A program made the position numbers and the translations under genes. Shown in pieces: positions 21,662-30,717 of a stretch of DNA of 64,000 nt; positions within the stretch are counted from its first letter, which is position 1; the number at the start of each line of letters is the position of its first letter. The stretch is from Rhizobium albus (GTDB lineage: Bacteria; Pseudomonadota; Alphaproteobacteria; Rhizobiales; Rhizobiaceae). Location: NCBI GenBank assembly GCA_030160035.1, contig BSNO01000004.1, positions 248,001 through 312,000 of the forward strand, written 5' to 3'. Under the pieces are notes generated by a model that did no database searches, had not been told where the DNA came from, and saw nothing but the letters and a program-made list of their open reading frames with translations.

Positions 21662-23139
21662 CGGCTCGCCTCTGCGAGAATTGCGGCAGGCATGCCTTGG
21701 TTCAGGATCGCATCGAGACAATCGTCTACCGCATCATTCCATGCTTCGGATCGTGCAAGCTGCGCCGGCATGAAGTTCGCCATGCCGCTCAAGCCGGTAC
21801 GGATGGCCGCCGCATCGCGCGACACGGATTGAACCTGGCGCCTGATTTCGTCCTCGCGGGGATCGCGCAGCGCATAGGGCACACCCGCGTCGCTGACACC
21901 CAGCGTGTAGCGCATCCACGCCGCAGTCGCGAATGCGAATGGGCGCAGCGGCTGCCCGGCATCGAGAGCGGCGATCGCGGGCGCAAAGATCCGCTGGGGC
22001 AGTTTCTCGGTGCCATCCATTGCGATCTGATAGGTCGCATGAGCAATCGCGGGATTGCGGAAACGGTCCTCGAGTGCGGCGGCATAGGCCTGCACGTCGA
22101 AGCCCGGCAAGGGCGGCAGAACCCGGCCGGCAGCTTGCAGATGACGCCCGACGAGCGCCGCAAGCGCGGTGTCGCCCATCACGTCGCGGACGAACTGGTG
22201 CCCGGAGAGGAAGCCCGCATAAGCGAGCATCGAATGGGTGCCGTTCAGCATGGTGAGCTTGGCGCGCTCGAAAGGCGTGACATCCGCCACGAAAATCGCC
22301 CCACCGGCCTCCCAGGCAGGTCGACCCTGCGGAAAGTGGTCCTCGATGACCCACTGGCTGAATTGTTCTGTCTCCACCGCCGCAAGGTCGACGCAGCCCG
22401 TCGCCGCCGCCGCATCGGCCAGCGTCTGATCGGTCGCGGCCGGCGTGATCCTGTCCACCATGGACGATGGAAACGCTACCTCCGCCGCGATGAAGTCAGC
22501 GAGTTCGATGTCTAAGGCGCGGGCAAATCCGATGACGCCACCGCGCAGGAGCTGTCCGTTTTCCGGAAGATTGTCGCAGGAAAGAACGGTGAAGGGCGCG
22601 ATGCCAGCATCGCGGCGCAGCTTGAGCGCGGCAGTCAGCAGCCCAAGAACGCCGGACGGCGTGTCCGGCGACTTAAGATCCGCCGCGACAGCGGGATGCG
22701 AGGGATCGTGTCCGCCATTGGCACGGTCTATACCGTAGCCTTTCTCGGTCACCGTCAGGGTCACGATCTTGACCGCCGCGTCGCACAGCGCAGCAAGCGT
22801 CGCGACCGGATCGTTGGCGATGACTTGTGAAAGTGATCCGATCACGCGGGCACGGGTGCCCTCGGTGCCACGTTCGATCAGCGTGTAAAGCCCGTTCTGC
22901 GGCGCAAGCGCTTCCGCAAGTGCCGTGCTGCGCAGACTGACAGCGCAGATGCGCCAGTCGCCACCTGCCGCCGCGAGCGCGTCGTCGGTTGCAACAGCCT
23001 GGTGTGCCCGGTGAAAAGCGCCAAGTCCGAGATGCACGATCCCCGTGCCCTGATCGTCCGGCTGGTAGGTTGGAAGCCGGGCCGATCCAGCGACGTCCGA
23101 CAGGCTTGTTAGCCGCGGCCGCGCTTCTCCACCGCTCAT
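21658..23139 (-). CDS. uxuB: Fructuronate reductase (mannitol dehydrogenase family)
   Basis: 493-residue polyol dehydrogenase. It shows IVHLGLGAFHRAHQAV (NAD-binding strand), SCDNLPENG, SSMVDRITPA, and the catalytic lysine/asparagine block RAKLTMLNGTHSMLAY. The family includes mannitol dehydrogenase, tagaturonate reductase and fructuronate reductase. Position between uxuA and kdgK, overlapping both by four bases, makes reduction of fructuronate to mannonate the likely reaction. It starts at ATG 23139, which overlaps the uxuA stop. Confidence 0.9.
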   Translation of the reverse strand: MSGGEARPRLTSLSDVAGSARLPTYQPDDQGTGIVHLGLGAFHRAHQAVATDDALAAAGGDWRICAVSLRSTALAEALAPQNGLYTLIERGTEGTRARVIGSLSQVIANDPVATLAALCDAAVKIVTLTVTEKGYGIDRANGGHDPSHPAVAADLKSPDTPSGVLGLLTAALKLRRDAGIAPFTVLSCDNLPENGQLLRGGVIGFARALDIELADFIAAEVAFPSSMVDRITPAATDQTLADAAAATGCVDLAAVETEQFSQWVIEDHFPQGRPAWEAGGAIFVADVTPFERAKLTMLNGTHSMLAYAGFLSGHQFVRDVMGDTALAALVGRHLQAAGRVLPPLPGFDVQAYAAALEDRFRNPAIAHATYQIAMDGTEKLPQRIFAPAIAALDAGQPLRPFAFATAAWMRYTLGVSDAGVPYALRDPREDEIRRQVQSVSRDAAAIRTGLSGMANFMPAQLARSEAWNDAVDDCLDAILNQGMPAAILAEASR

Positions 23140-24353
23140 GCCCGGAGCCCTTCGTGCTCGTGGGTCAGCGCCGTCATGATGCCGCGCAGTTCGGCAAGCC
23201 CCTTCAGTCGACCGATCGCCGGGTAGCCGGGCTGTGCCTTGCGCTGGAAATCGTCGAGGATCTCCTGGCCGTGATCGGGTCGGAACGGGATCGAGACGTC
23301 GTGTCGCCCGGCCTGCCGCCGCTTGCGCTCCTCGCGCACCACCGCGGCGATGAGAGCCACCATGTCCGTGCTGCCGCCCAGATGCTCGTCTTCAAAGAAA
23401 CTGCCGGCGATGTCGTCGCTCTCGCGCGTCACATTGCGCAGATGCAGGAAATGCACCCGATCGCCGAGCGCCTCCATCATCTTCGGCAGGTCGTTGTCGG
23501 GGCGTGCGCCGAGCGATCCAGAGCACAGCGTCACCCCATTGGACGGCAGATCGACCGCATCGAGAATGGAGCGATAGTCCGCTTCCGTCGACATGATGCG
23601 CGGCAGTCCGAGCAGAGCGAAGGGCGGGTCGTCCGGGTGGCAGCAAAGCCGCATGCCCAGCTCATCTGCAAGCGGCGCGACTTCTGACAGGAAATCGATG
23701 AGGTTCTGGCGCAGGCGGTCTTCACCCAGCACAGCGTAGCCCGCGAGATGATCGCGAATGTCGTCGAGCGTGAAGCTTTCCGCGGCGCCCGGCAATCCGC
23801 AAACGATGTTGTCGGCAAGCTTCGCCCGCGTGGCATCGTCCATGGCAGCGAAGCGACGGCCGGCATCTTCGACGACGGCGTCGCTGAAATCGTCGCTCGC
23901 GCCCGGCCGCTTGAGGATGTGAATGTCGAACGCCGCGAAGTCGATCAGGTCGAAGCGCATGCAGGTGGCGCCGTTCGGGCGCCGATGCGCAAGCTCGGTG
24001 CGCGTCCAGTCGAGCACCGGCATGAAATTGTAACAGATGGTCTCGATGCCAGCCGCATGCAGGTGCTTCAGCGAGGTGCGCCAGGCACCGATATGCGCGC
24101 GCCAGTCGCCCGTCTGCTTCTTGATGTCCTCGGAGACGGGCAGGCTTTCAACGACTTCCCAGGCAAGTCCCGACGAGGCGCCGTCCTTCATGCGGGCAAT
24201 CAGCGACTGCCGTTTCTCAATCTCGTCCGGCGTCCAGACCGACCCGGTCGGGACGTGGTGCAAAGCGGATACGACCCCTTCGACGCCGGCCTGCATCATA
24301 TCGTCGATAGAGACCCGATCCTTCGGGCCGAACCAGCGCCAAGTCTGCCGCAT
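23136..24353 (-). CDS. uxuA: Mannonate dehydratase
   Basis: 405-residue UxuA, a xylose-isomerase-like enzyme that dehydrates D-mannonate to 2-keto-3-deoxygluconate. It carries the typical MRQTWRWFGPKDRV start, VEGVVSALHHVPTG, YNFMPVLDWTRT, MRLCCHPDDPPF (metal ligands) and GVTLCSGSLGARPDND. ATG 24353 has GGAGGAG six bases ahead; the frame stays open 31 codons further without similarity. It is the first gene of the leftward uxuA-uxuB-kdgK operon and divergent from a GntR gene that probably controls it. Confidence 0.95.
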   Translation of the reverse strand: MRQTWRWFGPKDRVSIDDMMQAGVEGVVSALHHVPTGSVWTPDEIEKRQSLIARMKDGASSGLAWEVVESLPVSEDIKKQTGDWRAHIGAWRTSLKHLHAAGIETICYNFMPVLDWTRTELAHRRPNGATCMRFDLIDFAAFDIHILKRPGASDDFSDAVVEDAGRRFAAMDDATRAKLADNIVCGLPGAAESFTLDDIRDHLAGYAVLGEDRLRQNLIDFLSEVAPLADELGMRLCCHPDDPPFALLGLPRIMSTEADYRSILDAVDLPSNGVTLCSGSLGARPDNDLPKMMEALGDRVHFLHLRNVTRESDDIAGSFFEDEHLGGSTDMVALIAAVVREERKRRQAGRHDVSIPFRPDHGQEILDDFQRKAQPGYPAIGRLKGLAELRGIMTALTHEHEGLRA

Positions 24354-24424
24354 GAATGCTCCTCCTGCATAGTCAGCCGCCCAACGGCGACCCGCCATCA
24401 GATAGCACCACGCTTTGATGTTGA

Positions 24425-24442
24425 CTAGTATGGTAGTATGGT
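24425..24442. promoter_or_regulatory. Tandem repeat in uxuA-gntR intergenic region, candidate GntR site
   Basis: AGTATGGT occurs twice head to tail (24427-24434 and 24435-24442), and ACTA / TAGT form a short dyad across the first copy. It lies in the 116-base gap between uxuA and the regulator gene, where a FadR-type GntR protein would bind to control both operons. Confidence 0.5.
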
Positions 24443-24469
24443 TCATTGCTTGGCGCGGAGGAGATCACC

Positions 24470-25186
24470 GTGAACTTGCGAGACGCATTGGCACTGCAAA
24501 CACGTGACGAGGAACGAGGGCAGCCTGTTGGCCCGCGTCTCTATCGCCTGTTGCGTGAGCGTATCGTGAAAGGTGACCTTGTTCCGGGCACGCGGCTTTC
24601 CGAAGTCGATGTCGCGGCGTCCTATGCGGTCAGCCGCCAGCCGGTGCGCGAAGCTTTCATCAAATTGTCCGAGGAAAGCCTCGTCGAGATCCGGCCACAG
24701 CGCGGCACCTATGTCAGCCAGATCAACGTTGCCGCCGTCATGTCCGCCCGGTTCGTGCGCGAAGCCGTCGAGGCGGACATTGTCCGGATTCTCGCGGCGC
24801 GGCCGAAAGAAGGGTTTCTGCGGGAGCTGGACGACCTGATCCTCCGCCAGCGCGCCACCGTCGAGGACGACGACCCCACGACATTCATCCAGCTCGACGA
24901 ACGGTTTCACCGGCTGCTGGCATCTGAAGCGGGGCAGGGTGCAAGCTGGGATATTCTGCAGCCACTGAAGACGCAGATGGACCGCGTGCGCCATCTGAGC
25001 GCCAAGCAGTTCCCATTGCGCCAGCTCCTCTCGCAGCATGAAGATGTCGCTCGGACGATCCGCAATGGCGACGGCGATGGCGCCGAAGGCGCGATGCGGT
25101 CGCATCTGCGGCAGATTCTCGACGATCTCCCAGCCGTGATCGCCGCCCTGCCTGCCTTCTTCGACGAACGCGTTGAAGCGCCATGA
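24470..25186 (+). CDS. GntR/FadR-family regulator of uronate genes
   Basis: 238-residue GntR regulator with an FCD effector domain. The winged helix (LYRLLRERIVKGDLVPGTRL, then VSRQPVREAFIKL) is followed by a helical domain with metal-binding-type residues (DERFHRLLA, SQHEDVARTI, HLRQIL). GTG 24470 is the start because GGAGGAG (24457-24463) lies six bases upstream. It overlaps the AGE gene by four bases and leads the rightward operon. A repressor released by a uronate or its breakdown product is the natural reading, by analogy with UxuR/ExuR. Confidence 0.88.
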   Translation: MNLRDALALQTRDEERGQPVGPRLYRLLRERIVKGDLVPGTRLSEVDVAASYAVSRQPVREAFIKLSEESLVEIRPQRGTYVSQINVAAVMSARFVREAVEADIVRILAARPKEGFLRELDDLILRQRATVEDDDPTTFIQLDERFHRLLASEAGQGASWDILQPLKTQMDRVRHLSAKQFPLRQLLSQHEDVARTIRNGDGDGAEGAMRSHLRQILDDLPAVIAALPAFFDERVEAP

Positions 25187-26421
25187 GTGTCGTGGTCCCC
25201 ATCGCGCCATTCGACGTCGCCAACTTCGCTTCGTCCTTCGTGCCGCGCTGGCTGCAGCTTGCGCGTGACCAAGTGCATGGTGGCATCTTCGATCGGCTCG
25301 CCCTCGATGGTCGCCCGGTCGAAGGCGATGCAAAGACCACGCTCGTTCATGCGCGCCTCGCGTTCACCCTCGCTCATCTCCATCTTGTCGCCGGCGACCA
25401 GCGATTGCTCGATGCAGCGCTCGATACGTACCGCTTTCTCGATGGGCACCTTCGCGACGCGGACGGCGGTTACCGTTTCAGCGTTTCGCGCGATGGTCAG
25501 CCCTTGGCCGATCCGATGTCTCAGGTTCGCCGAACCTATGATCAGTCCTTCGTGCTCCTGGCGCTCGTAACCCTGCAGAAGGCCGCGCCTAATTCGGTGT
25601 CGCAACACCGGATCGACGAATGCTGGAACTTCATATCGCAGCGCCTGACCGATCCCGGCACCGGTGCGCTCTGGGAAGACGATGTCATGGCGGCCGCGGG
25701 CGCCAAGCCCGGCGATCTGCGCGCCCAGAATCCGCACATGCACATGTTCGAAGCGCTGCTGCAGGCTTTCGAGATGACCGGCGATCGCGTCTGGCTGGAA
25801 CGCGCGGAAGCCATGCCCGATGTCGGCCGCCGCTTTTTCATCGATGAAACGACGGGCGCGGTGCGCGAATTCGTCGGCCATGACTTGCAGAGCCTCGCCG
25901 ACGCGGATGGCGAGCGGCGCGAGCCGGGTCATCAGTATGAATGGGCCTGGCTGCTTCATCGCTACGCCGATCTGGCCGGCGTGAACGATGCGCGATCTTT
26001 GGCCGACCCGATGATCGCCTTCGTTGAGCGGCATGGGCTGGCACCGCACTCCGGTCCCTTGGAAGGCCTTCCTTTCGATGCGCTCGATGCTCGAGGTCAG
26101 GTCACCGAGCACACGCATCTTCTCTGGCCGTTGACGGAAGCCGGCAAATTCTACGCGGCCCGCCATGCACGTCTTGCTGAGACTGGTGATGCAGCGCGCG
26201 CACGCGGCCTCGCATCGATCATGGCTCGCCATTTCTTTGCTCCGGCTGCGGCGACCGGTCTGTCTGTCTGGGTCAACCGTCTCGATGCTGATGGCCGACC
26301 TGTCTGGTCCGAGGCCTTGAGCCGCCTGCTCTACCACGTCGCCATCTTCGTCACGGAAGGCGCCCGCGCCGGCCTGTGGACGCTGACGCCGCTCCCGTCA
26401 CCGACGGCTGAAAATCACTGA
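25183..26421 (+). CDS. AGE-family epimerase/isomerase
   Basis: 412-residue (alpha/alpha)6-barrel protein of the N-acylglucosamine 2-epimerase superfamily, which also includes mannose and cellobiose epimerases and sulfoquinovose isomerase. Landmarks are DGGYRFSVSRDG, RRTYDQSFVLLAL, NPHMHMFEALLQAFE, GHQYEWAWLLHRY and TEHTHLLWPLTEAG, with His and Glu residues suited to proton transfer. Its start overlaps the GntR stop, and the TRAP genes follow 22 bases later. The context suggests it interconverts an imported sugar acid or its aldose; the substrate cannot be assigned. Confidence 0.85.
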   Translation: MSVVVPIAPFDVANFASSFVPRWLQLARDQVHGGIFDRLALDGRPVEGDAKTTLVHARLAFTLAHLHLVAGDQRLLDAALDTYRFLDGHLRDADGGYRFSVSRDGQPLADPMSQVRRTYDQSFVLLALVTLQKAAPNSVSQHRIDECWNFISQRLTDPGTGALWEDDVMAAAGAKPGDLRAQNPHMHMFEALLQAFEMTGDRVWLERAEAMPDVGRRFFIDETTGAVREFVGHDLQSLADADGERREPGHQYEWAWLLHRYADLAGVNDARSLADPMIAFVERHGLAPHSGPLEGLPFDALDARGQVTEHTHLLWPLTEAGKFYAARHARLAETGDAARARGLASIMARHFFAPAAATGLSVWVNRLDADGRPVWSEALSRLLYHVAIFVTEGARAGLWTLTPLPSPTAENH

Positions 26422-26443
26422 GAATGATCAAGGAGGAACGATC

Positions 26444-27424
26444 ATGAACGTCACACTGAAGACACTTGGACTGACAACTGCGCTCGCACTCGTAGCAGGC
26501 GTCGTCTCGGCACAGGAATTCTCGCTCAACCTCTCGACGTCACAGACGCTGCAGGACCCGCTGGTCATTGCCATGCAGGGTGCCGAACAGCGCATCGAGG
26601 AGCGCTCCGAGGGTCGCGTCGATGTCACGATCTACCCGAGCTCGCAGCTTGGCGAAGATAACGACGTTCTGGAGCAGATCCGCAACGGTGCGCCGATCGC
26701 GGCGCTCGTCGATGCCGGTCGCCTGGCACCTCTGCACGCCGAGCTAGGCATTCTGGCCGCGCCATATCTTGTCGACGACTACACGCAATACGCAGCGATC
26801 ACCGATTCTCCCGTCTATGGCGAATGGGTCGAAGAGCTCGCCGAAAGCTCCGGCATTCGCCTCCTGAACTACAACTGGTTCCAGGGCACGCGTCAGATGA
26901 TCACCAAGAAGGAGATCACCGCGCCGGCAGACCTCTCGGGCGTGCGCGTGCGCACCATCGATGCACCAAGCTGGATCGCGACGGTCGAATCCATGGGTGC
27001 GACGGCAGCGCCGATGGCGTGGTCCGAAGTCTATTCGGCGCTCCAGCTTGGCGCGATCGATGGCGCAGAAGCGCAGCTGACCGGCGCCTATGGCATCAAG
27101 CTCCATGAAGTCGCGACCAACATCGCCTTGACGAACCACATCCAGCTCTTCACGGGCCTGGCGACGTCGCAAGCCTGGTGGGAGTCGCTGCCGGAAGACA
27201 TCCGCACGATCATCGACGAAGAGCTGAAGGCGGCCGGCGACGAGGCCACGCGCATGACTGTCGAACGCCTCGGCGAAGTGCAGACCGAAATGGAAGCGGC
27301 AGGCGTCGTCTTCAACGAAGTCGACATGGCACCCTTCCGCGAAGCGACGGCCTCCGTCTACGAGGAAGTCGGCTTGGTGGAAGCCCGCGAGGCTCTGCAG
27401 CCCTACCTCCCGTCCGCCCAGTAA
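26444..27424 (+). CDS. TRAP transporter substrate-binding protein DctP, uronate type
   Basis: 326-residue periplasmic binding protein with a signal peptide (TLGLTTALALVAGVVSA, cleavage near residue 23). It has the DctP fold signature GAEQRIEERSEGRVDVTIYP and SSQLGEDNDVLEQIRNG, and the Arg-containing LSGVRVRTIDAPSW region that contacts the ligand carboxylate. AGGAGG lies eight bases before ATG 26444. With dctQ and dctM it forms a sodium- or proton-driven importer; the surrounding uxu/uxa genes point to glucuronate or galacturonate. Confidence 0.92.
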   Translation: MNVTLKTLGLTTALALVAGVVSAQEFSLNLSTSQTLQDPLVIAMQGAEQRIEERSEGRVDVTIYPSSQLGEDNDVLEQIRNGAPIAALVDAGRLAPLHAELGILAAPYLVDDYTQYAAITDSPVYGEWVEELAESSGIRLLNYNWFQGTRQMITKKEITAPADLSGVRVRTIDAPSWIATVESMGATAAPMAWSEVYSALQLGAIDGAEAQLTGAYGIKLHEVATNIALTNHIQLFTGLATSQAWWESLPEDIRTIIDEELKAAGDEATRMTVERLGEVQTEMEAAGVVFNEVDMAPFREATASVYEEVGLVEAREALQPYLPSAQ

Positions 27425-27442
27425 GGCGGATTTGACCTGAGT

Positions 27443-27469
27443 TTCGGGCGGTCGTCAGGACCGCCCGAA
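27443..27469 (+). other. Intercistronic hairpin between dctP and dctQ
   Basis: Perfect 11-bp arms TTCGGGCGGTC / GACCGCCCGAA with a 5-base loop and no T run. A stem placed right after the binding-protein gene would protect the dctP message and lower dctQM expression, giving excess binding protein. Confidence 0.65.
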
Positions 27470-27498
27470 CGACTCCTATGATGGGCAGCGAGGCTCCG

Positions 27499-27999
27499 AT
27501 GTCCGTATTCTGGAAGATCTATGACCGCATCGAACTCGTGCTCGCGCTCGCACTGCTTGCCGCGACGGTTCTGGCCGTGTTGTTGACGGCCATCGGTCGG
27601 TCGATCGGCACGCCGATCACGTCCGGTCCGCAATTCGCACAGCTCTTTCTGATCTGGACATGCATGGTCGGCGCCGATCTGACGGCCAAGCATGGCGAAC
27701 ACATCCGCGTTTCGGCACTCCCGGATATCTTGCCGGTCGCGCTGCGCCGTTGGGTTGCCGGCTTCAACCTGCTGCTGATGCTCGTCTTCCTTGGCTTCGT
27801 CGCCAAGCTCGGTTTCGATCTTTCGGTTGGTAACTGGCAGCGCACACTTGGGGCCTCCGGGCTGAGCTACGGCCTCGTCACGCTCGCCCTGCCCGTCGGC
27901 TCGGCGCTCTTGGCGATCTCGCTTCTTCGTCGGGCCTGGACCAAGGGGTTCATTGCATCATACGAGCCCACTCAAGAGGCGAAGGAAGGCGTCCTATGA
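27499..27999 (+). CDS. TRAP transporter small permease DctQ
   Basis: 166-residue protein with four hydrophobic segments (about 12-35, 50-66, 85-105 and 125-148) typical of the small TRAP subunit, and the conserved GPQFAQLFLIWTCMVGAD and KHGEHIRVS. ATG 27499 is favoured over ATGs at 27478 and 27481 because AGG lies about eight bases upstream. Its stop overlaps dctM by four bases. It works with DctM in the inner membrane. Confidence 0.9.
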   Translation: MSVFWKIYDRIELVLALALLAATVLAVLLTAIGRSIGTPITSGPQFAQLFLIWTCMVGADLTAKHGEHIRVSALPDILPVALRRWVAGFNLLLMLVFLGFVAKLGFDLSVGNWQRTLGASGLSYGLVTLALPVGSALLAISLLRRAWTKGFIASYEPTQEAKEGVL

Positions 28000-29282
28000 T
28001 CTCCGCTCTGATCCTCGCGGCTGCTCTTGGCCTGATCATCCTCGGCATGCCCGTCGCCTTCGCGATCGGTATTGCCGGCTCCAGCTATTTCCTTCTGCCC
28101 TCGGTCTTTCTGCCGGAAAGCACGGCAGTGCAGCGCATCGTTGCCGCAAGCCAGTCTTTCCCGCTTCTGGCGGTGCCGCTTTTCATCCTGCTCGGCAATC
28201 TGATGAACAGCGCGGGCATCACGCCGCGGCTCGTCGCGCTGGCAACCACAGTCGCCGGCTGGATGCGCGGCGGGCTCGCGCAGTCGACGCTCATCCTCTC
28301 CGCGCTGATGGGCGGCATTTCGGGTTCGGCAGTCGCCGATGCTGCCATGCAGGCGCGCATCCTTGGAAACCCAATGATCCAGCAGGGCTACAGCCGCGGG
28401 TTCACCGCTGCAATTCTGTCCGTCGGCGGGCTCATCACCGCGACGCTGCCGCCAAGCCTTGGGCTCATCCTATACGGCTATCTTGGCGAAGTCTCGATCG
28501 GCCGTCTGTTCATCGCCGGGGTCGTGCCTGGCGTCCTGCTGACCATCGTGCTGATGGTCACGACATGGATGGTGGCCGTCAAGCGTGACTACCAGCCGAT
28601 CAACGACCGCTACCCGACGCTGCGCGAAGTGGGCCAGGAATTCCGCAAGAGCTTCTGGGCGGTCATGTTTCCCATCTGGCTCCTCGTCGGCATCCGTTTC
28701 GGCTATTTCACGCCGTCGGAAGCGGGCGCTTTCGCCGTCGCCTATGCGCTGATCGTCGGCTTTTTCATTCACCGACAGATGACGATCGCCGGCTGCATCG
28801 ACGCCATGATGAAGAGCATCAACGATATCGGCATGATCATGCTGATCATCCTCTTCTCCGGTACCTTCGGCTACGTCATCACCTTCGAGCGCGTGCCGCA
28901 GTCGATCGCCGAAGTGGCTTTGACGACGCTCTCGGACCCGACGGTGCTTCTCTTTGTCATCGCCGGCTTCCTGCTCGTCCTCGGCATGCTGGTGGAAGCG
29001 ACGGTTCTCGTCATGCTCCTCACGCCGATCCTTGTACCGGTCGTCACGGCCGCGGGCGTGGATCCGGTGCATTTCGGACTGGTGATGATGACGCTCGTGA
29101 CCTTCGGCGGAATGACGCCGCCCTTCGGCGTGTCCATGTTCGCGGTCTGCGGGATCTTGAACTGTTCCTACAAGGACTATTCGATCGAACTCATTCCGCT
29201 GGCGCTTGCGGTCCTCCTGCTCGTCGCGATCATGATCCTGTTTCCAGAGATCGTCCTGTTCCTCCCCAATTGGCTGATGTAA
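27996..29282 (+). CDS. TRAP transporter large permease DctM
   Basis: 428-residue inner-membrane protein with about a dozen hydrophobic segments. It is the ion-coupled channel subunit of the TRAP importer. Family landmarks are LGMPVAFAIGIAG, PLLAVPLFILLGNLMNSAG, GGISGSAVADAA, GLITATLPPSLGLILYGY and TFGGMTPPFGVSMFA. It overlaps dctQ by four bases and shares one base with the uxaC start (TAATG), so transport and the first catabolic enzyme are co-translated. Confidence 0.95.
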   Translation: MISALILAAALGLIILGMPVAFAIGIAGSSYFLLPSVFLPESTAVQRIVAASQSFPLLAVPLFILLGNLMNSAGITPRLVALATTVAGWMRGGLAQSTLILSALMGGISGSAVADAAMQARILGNPMIQQGYSRGFTAAILSVGGLITATLPPSLGLILYGYLGEVSIGRLFIAGVVPGVLLTIVLMVTTWMVAVKRDYQPINDRYPTLREVGQEFRKSFWAVMFPIWLLVGIRFGYFTPSEAGAFAVAYALIVGFFIHRQMTIAGCIDAMMKSINDIGMIMLIILFSGTFGYVITFERVPQSIAEVALTTLSDPTVLLFVIAGFLLVLGMLVEATVLVMLLTPILVPVVTAAGVDPVHFGLVMMTLVTFGGMTPPFGVSMFAVCGILNCSYKDYSIELIPLALAVLLLVAIMILFPEIVLFLPNWLM

Positions 29283-30676
29283 TGGCGCTTCATCCCGACC
29301 GATTGTTCCCGACCGACGCGGCCACACGCGGCATCGCCCGTGCGCTTTACGAGACGGTCGCCGACCTGCCGATCGTCTCTCCGCACGGTCATACCGATCC
29401 GCGCTGGTGGGCGACGAATGAGGCATTCAGCGATCCGGCGACGCTGTTCGTCACGCCGGACCATTACGTTACCCGCATGCTCGTCAGCCAGGGCGTCTCG
29501 TTCGAGGCGCTCGGAATCGGACAAGGGGCCGAAACCGATCCACGTGCCATCTGGCGTACATTCGCGTCGAACTTCCATCTCTTCTCCGGCACGCCCTCCA
29601 AGCTTTGGATCGAGCATGCTTTGGAGAACGTCTTCGGGTTCTCGGAGCGACTACAATCGGAAACCGCCGATGCCGCCTATGAGCGCATTCAGGCCGTGTT
29701 GCAGGAGGATCGCTTCCGGCCTCACGGGCTCTATGACCGGTTCAACATCGAGGTCATCGCGACGACCGATGGTGCCTTGGACGATCTGCAATGGCACCGA
29801 CAGATCCGCGAGTCTGCGTGGCACGGGCGCGTCGTGCCGACCTATCGTCCCGATGCGGTAACGGACCCCGACCAGCCTGGCTTTGCGGATAACCTGGAAA
29901 GACTGGCAGAAGTCTCGGGCATGTCGACAGTGACATGGGCCGGCTATCTCGACGCTCACCGCGCGCGGCGTGCCGCTTTCCGGGAGTTGGGCGCGACGGC
30001 GACGGACCACGGACATGCAACGCCGCGCACCGCCGACATGCCGCAGAACGAAGCCGCAAGCCTTTACGACCGTGCCCGCACCGGACGCCTGGGCACGGGC
30101 GAGGCCGAACTTTTCCGTGCGCAGATGCTGACCGAGATGGCGCGCATGTCTGCCGAAGACGGCATGGTCATGCAGCTCCATTGCGGCTCGCACCGCAACC
30201 ACTCCCGCTCCGTTCTTGCCGACAATGGGCGTGACCGCGGTTTCGATATCCCGGTTCCTGTCAGCTTCACCGAAGCGCTGAAGCCGATGCTCGATGCGGT
30301 GGGTCTGGAGCCTCAGCTACGGGTTATTCTCTTCACTCTGGACGAGACGACCTACACGCGAGAACTCGCACCGCTTGCCGGCGCGTGGCCGTCACTCGTG
30401 CTCGGCCCGCCCTGGTGGTTCCACGACAGCTTCGAAGGCATCCGTCGCTATCGTCAGCAGGTCACCGAGACGGCGGGCTTCTACAACACGGCCGGTTTCA
30501 ACGACGACACACGCGCCATCACCTCGATCCAGGCACGCCACGATGTCGCGCGACGGACCGACTGCGCCTTCTTGGCCGAACTGGTCACGTCGCACCGCAT
30601 GGAAGAAGACGAGGCCTTTGCGATCGCGCAGGATCTTGCGGCCGGTTTGGCAAGGAAGGCATATCGGTTAGGCTGA
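29282..30676 (+). CDS. uxaC: Glucuronate (uronate) isomerase
   Basis: 464-residue UxaC of the amidohydrolase-like superfamily, isomerising glucuronate to fructuronate or galacturonate to tagaturonate. The first metal motif is SPHGHTDPRWW near residue 40. GLYDRFNIEVIATTDG, MVMQLHCGSHRNHSR and GPPWWFHDSFEGIRRY follow. It is last in the gntR-AGE-dctPQM-uxaC operon and feeds UxuB and UxuA encoded leftward, so the pathway from import to KDPG is complete in this locus. The start overlaps the dctM stop by one base. Confidence 0.95.
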   Translation: MALHPDRLFPTDAATRGIARALYETVADLPIVSPHGHTDPRWWATNEAFSDPATLFVTPDHYVTRMLVSQGVSFEALGIGQGAETDPRAIWRTFASNFHLFSGTPSKLWIEHALENVFGFSERLQSETADAAYERIQAVLQEDRFRPHGLYDRFNIEVIATTDGALDDLQWHRQIRESAWHGRVVPTYRPDAVTDPDQPGFADNLERLAEVSGMSTVTWAGYLDAHRARRAAFRELGATATDHGHATPRTADMPQNEAASLYDRARTGRLGTGEAELFRAQMLTEMARMSAEDGMVMQLHCGSHRNHSRSVLADNGRDRGFDIPVPVSFTEALKPMLDAVGLEPQLRVILFTLDETTYTRELAPLAGAWPSLVLGPPWWFHDSFEGIRRYRQQVTETAGFYNTAGFNDDTRAITSIQARHDVARRTDCAFLAELVTSHRMEEDEAFAIAQDLAAGLARKAYRLG

Positions 30677-30717
30677 GCGCTCGAAACGCTTCACGCCAGA
30701 CGAGACGGAGACGTGCC

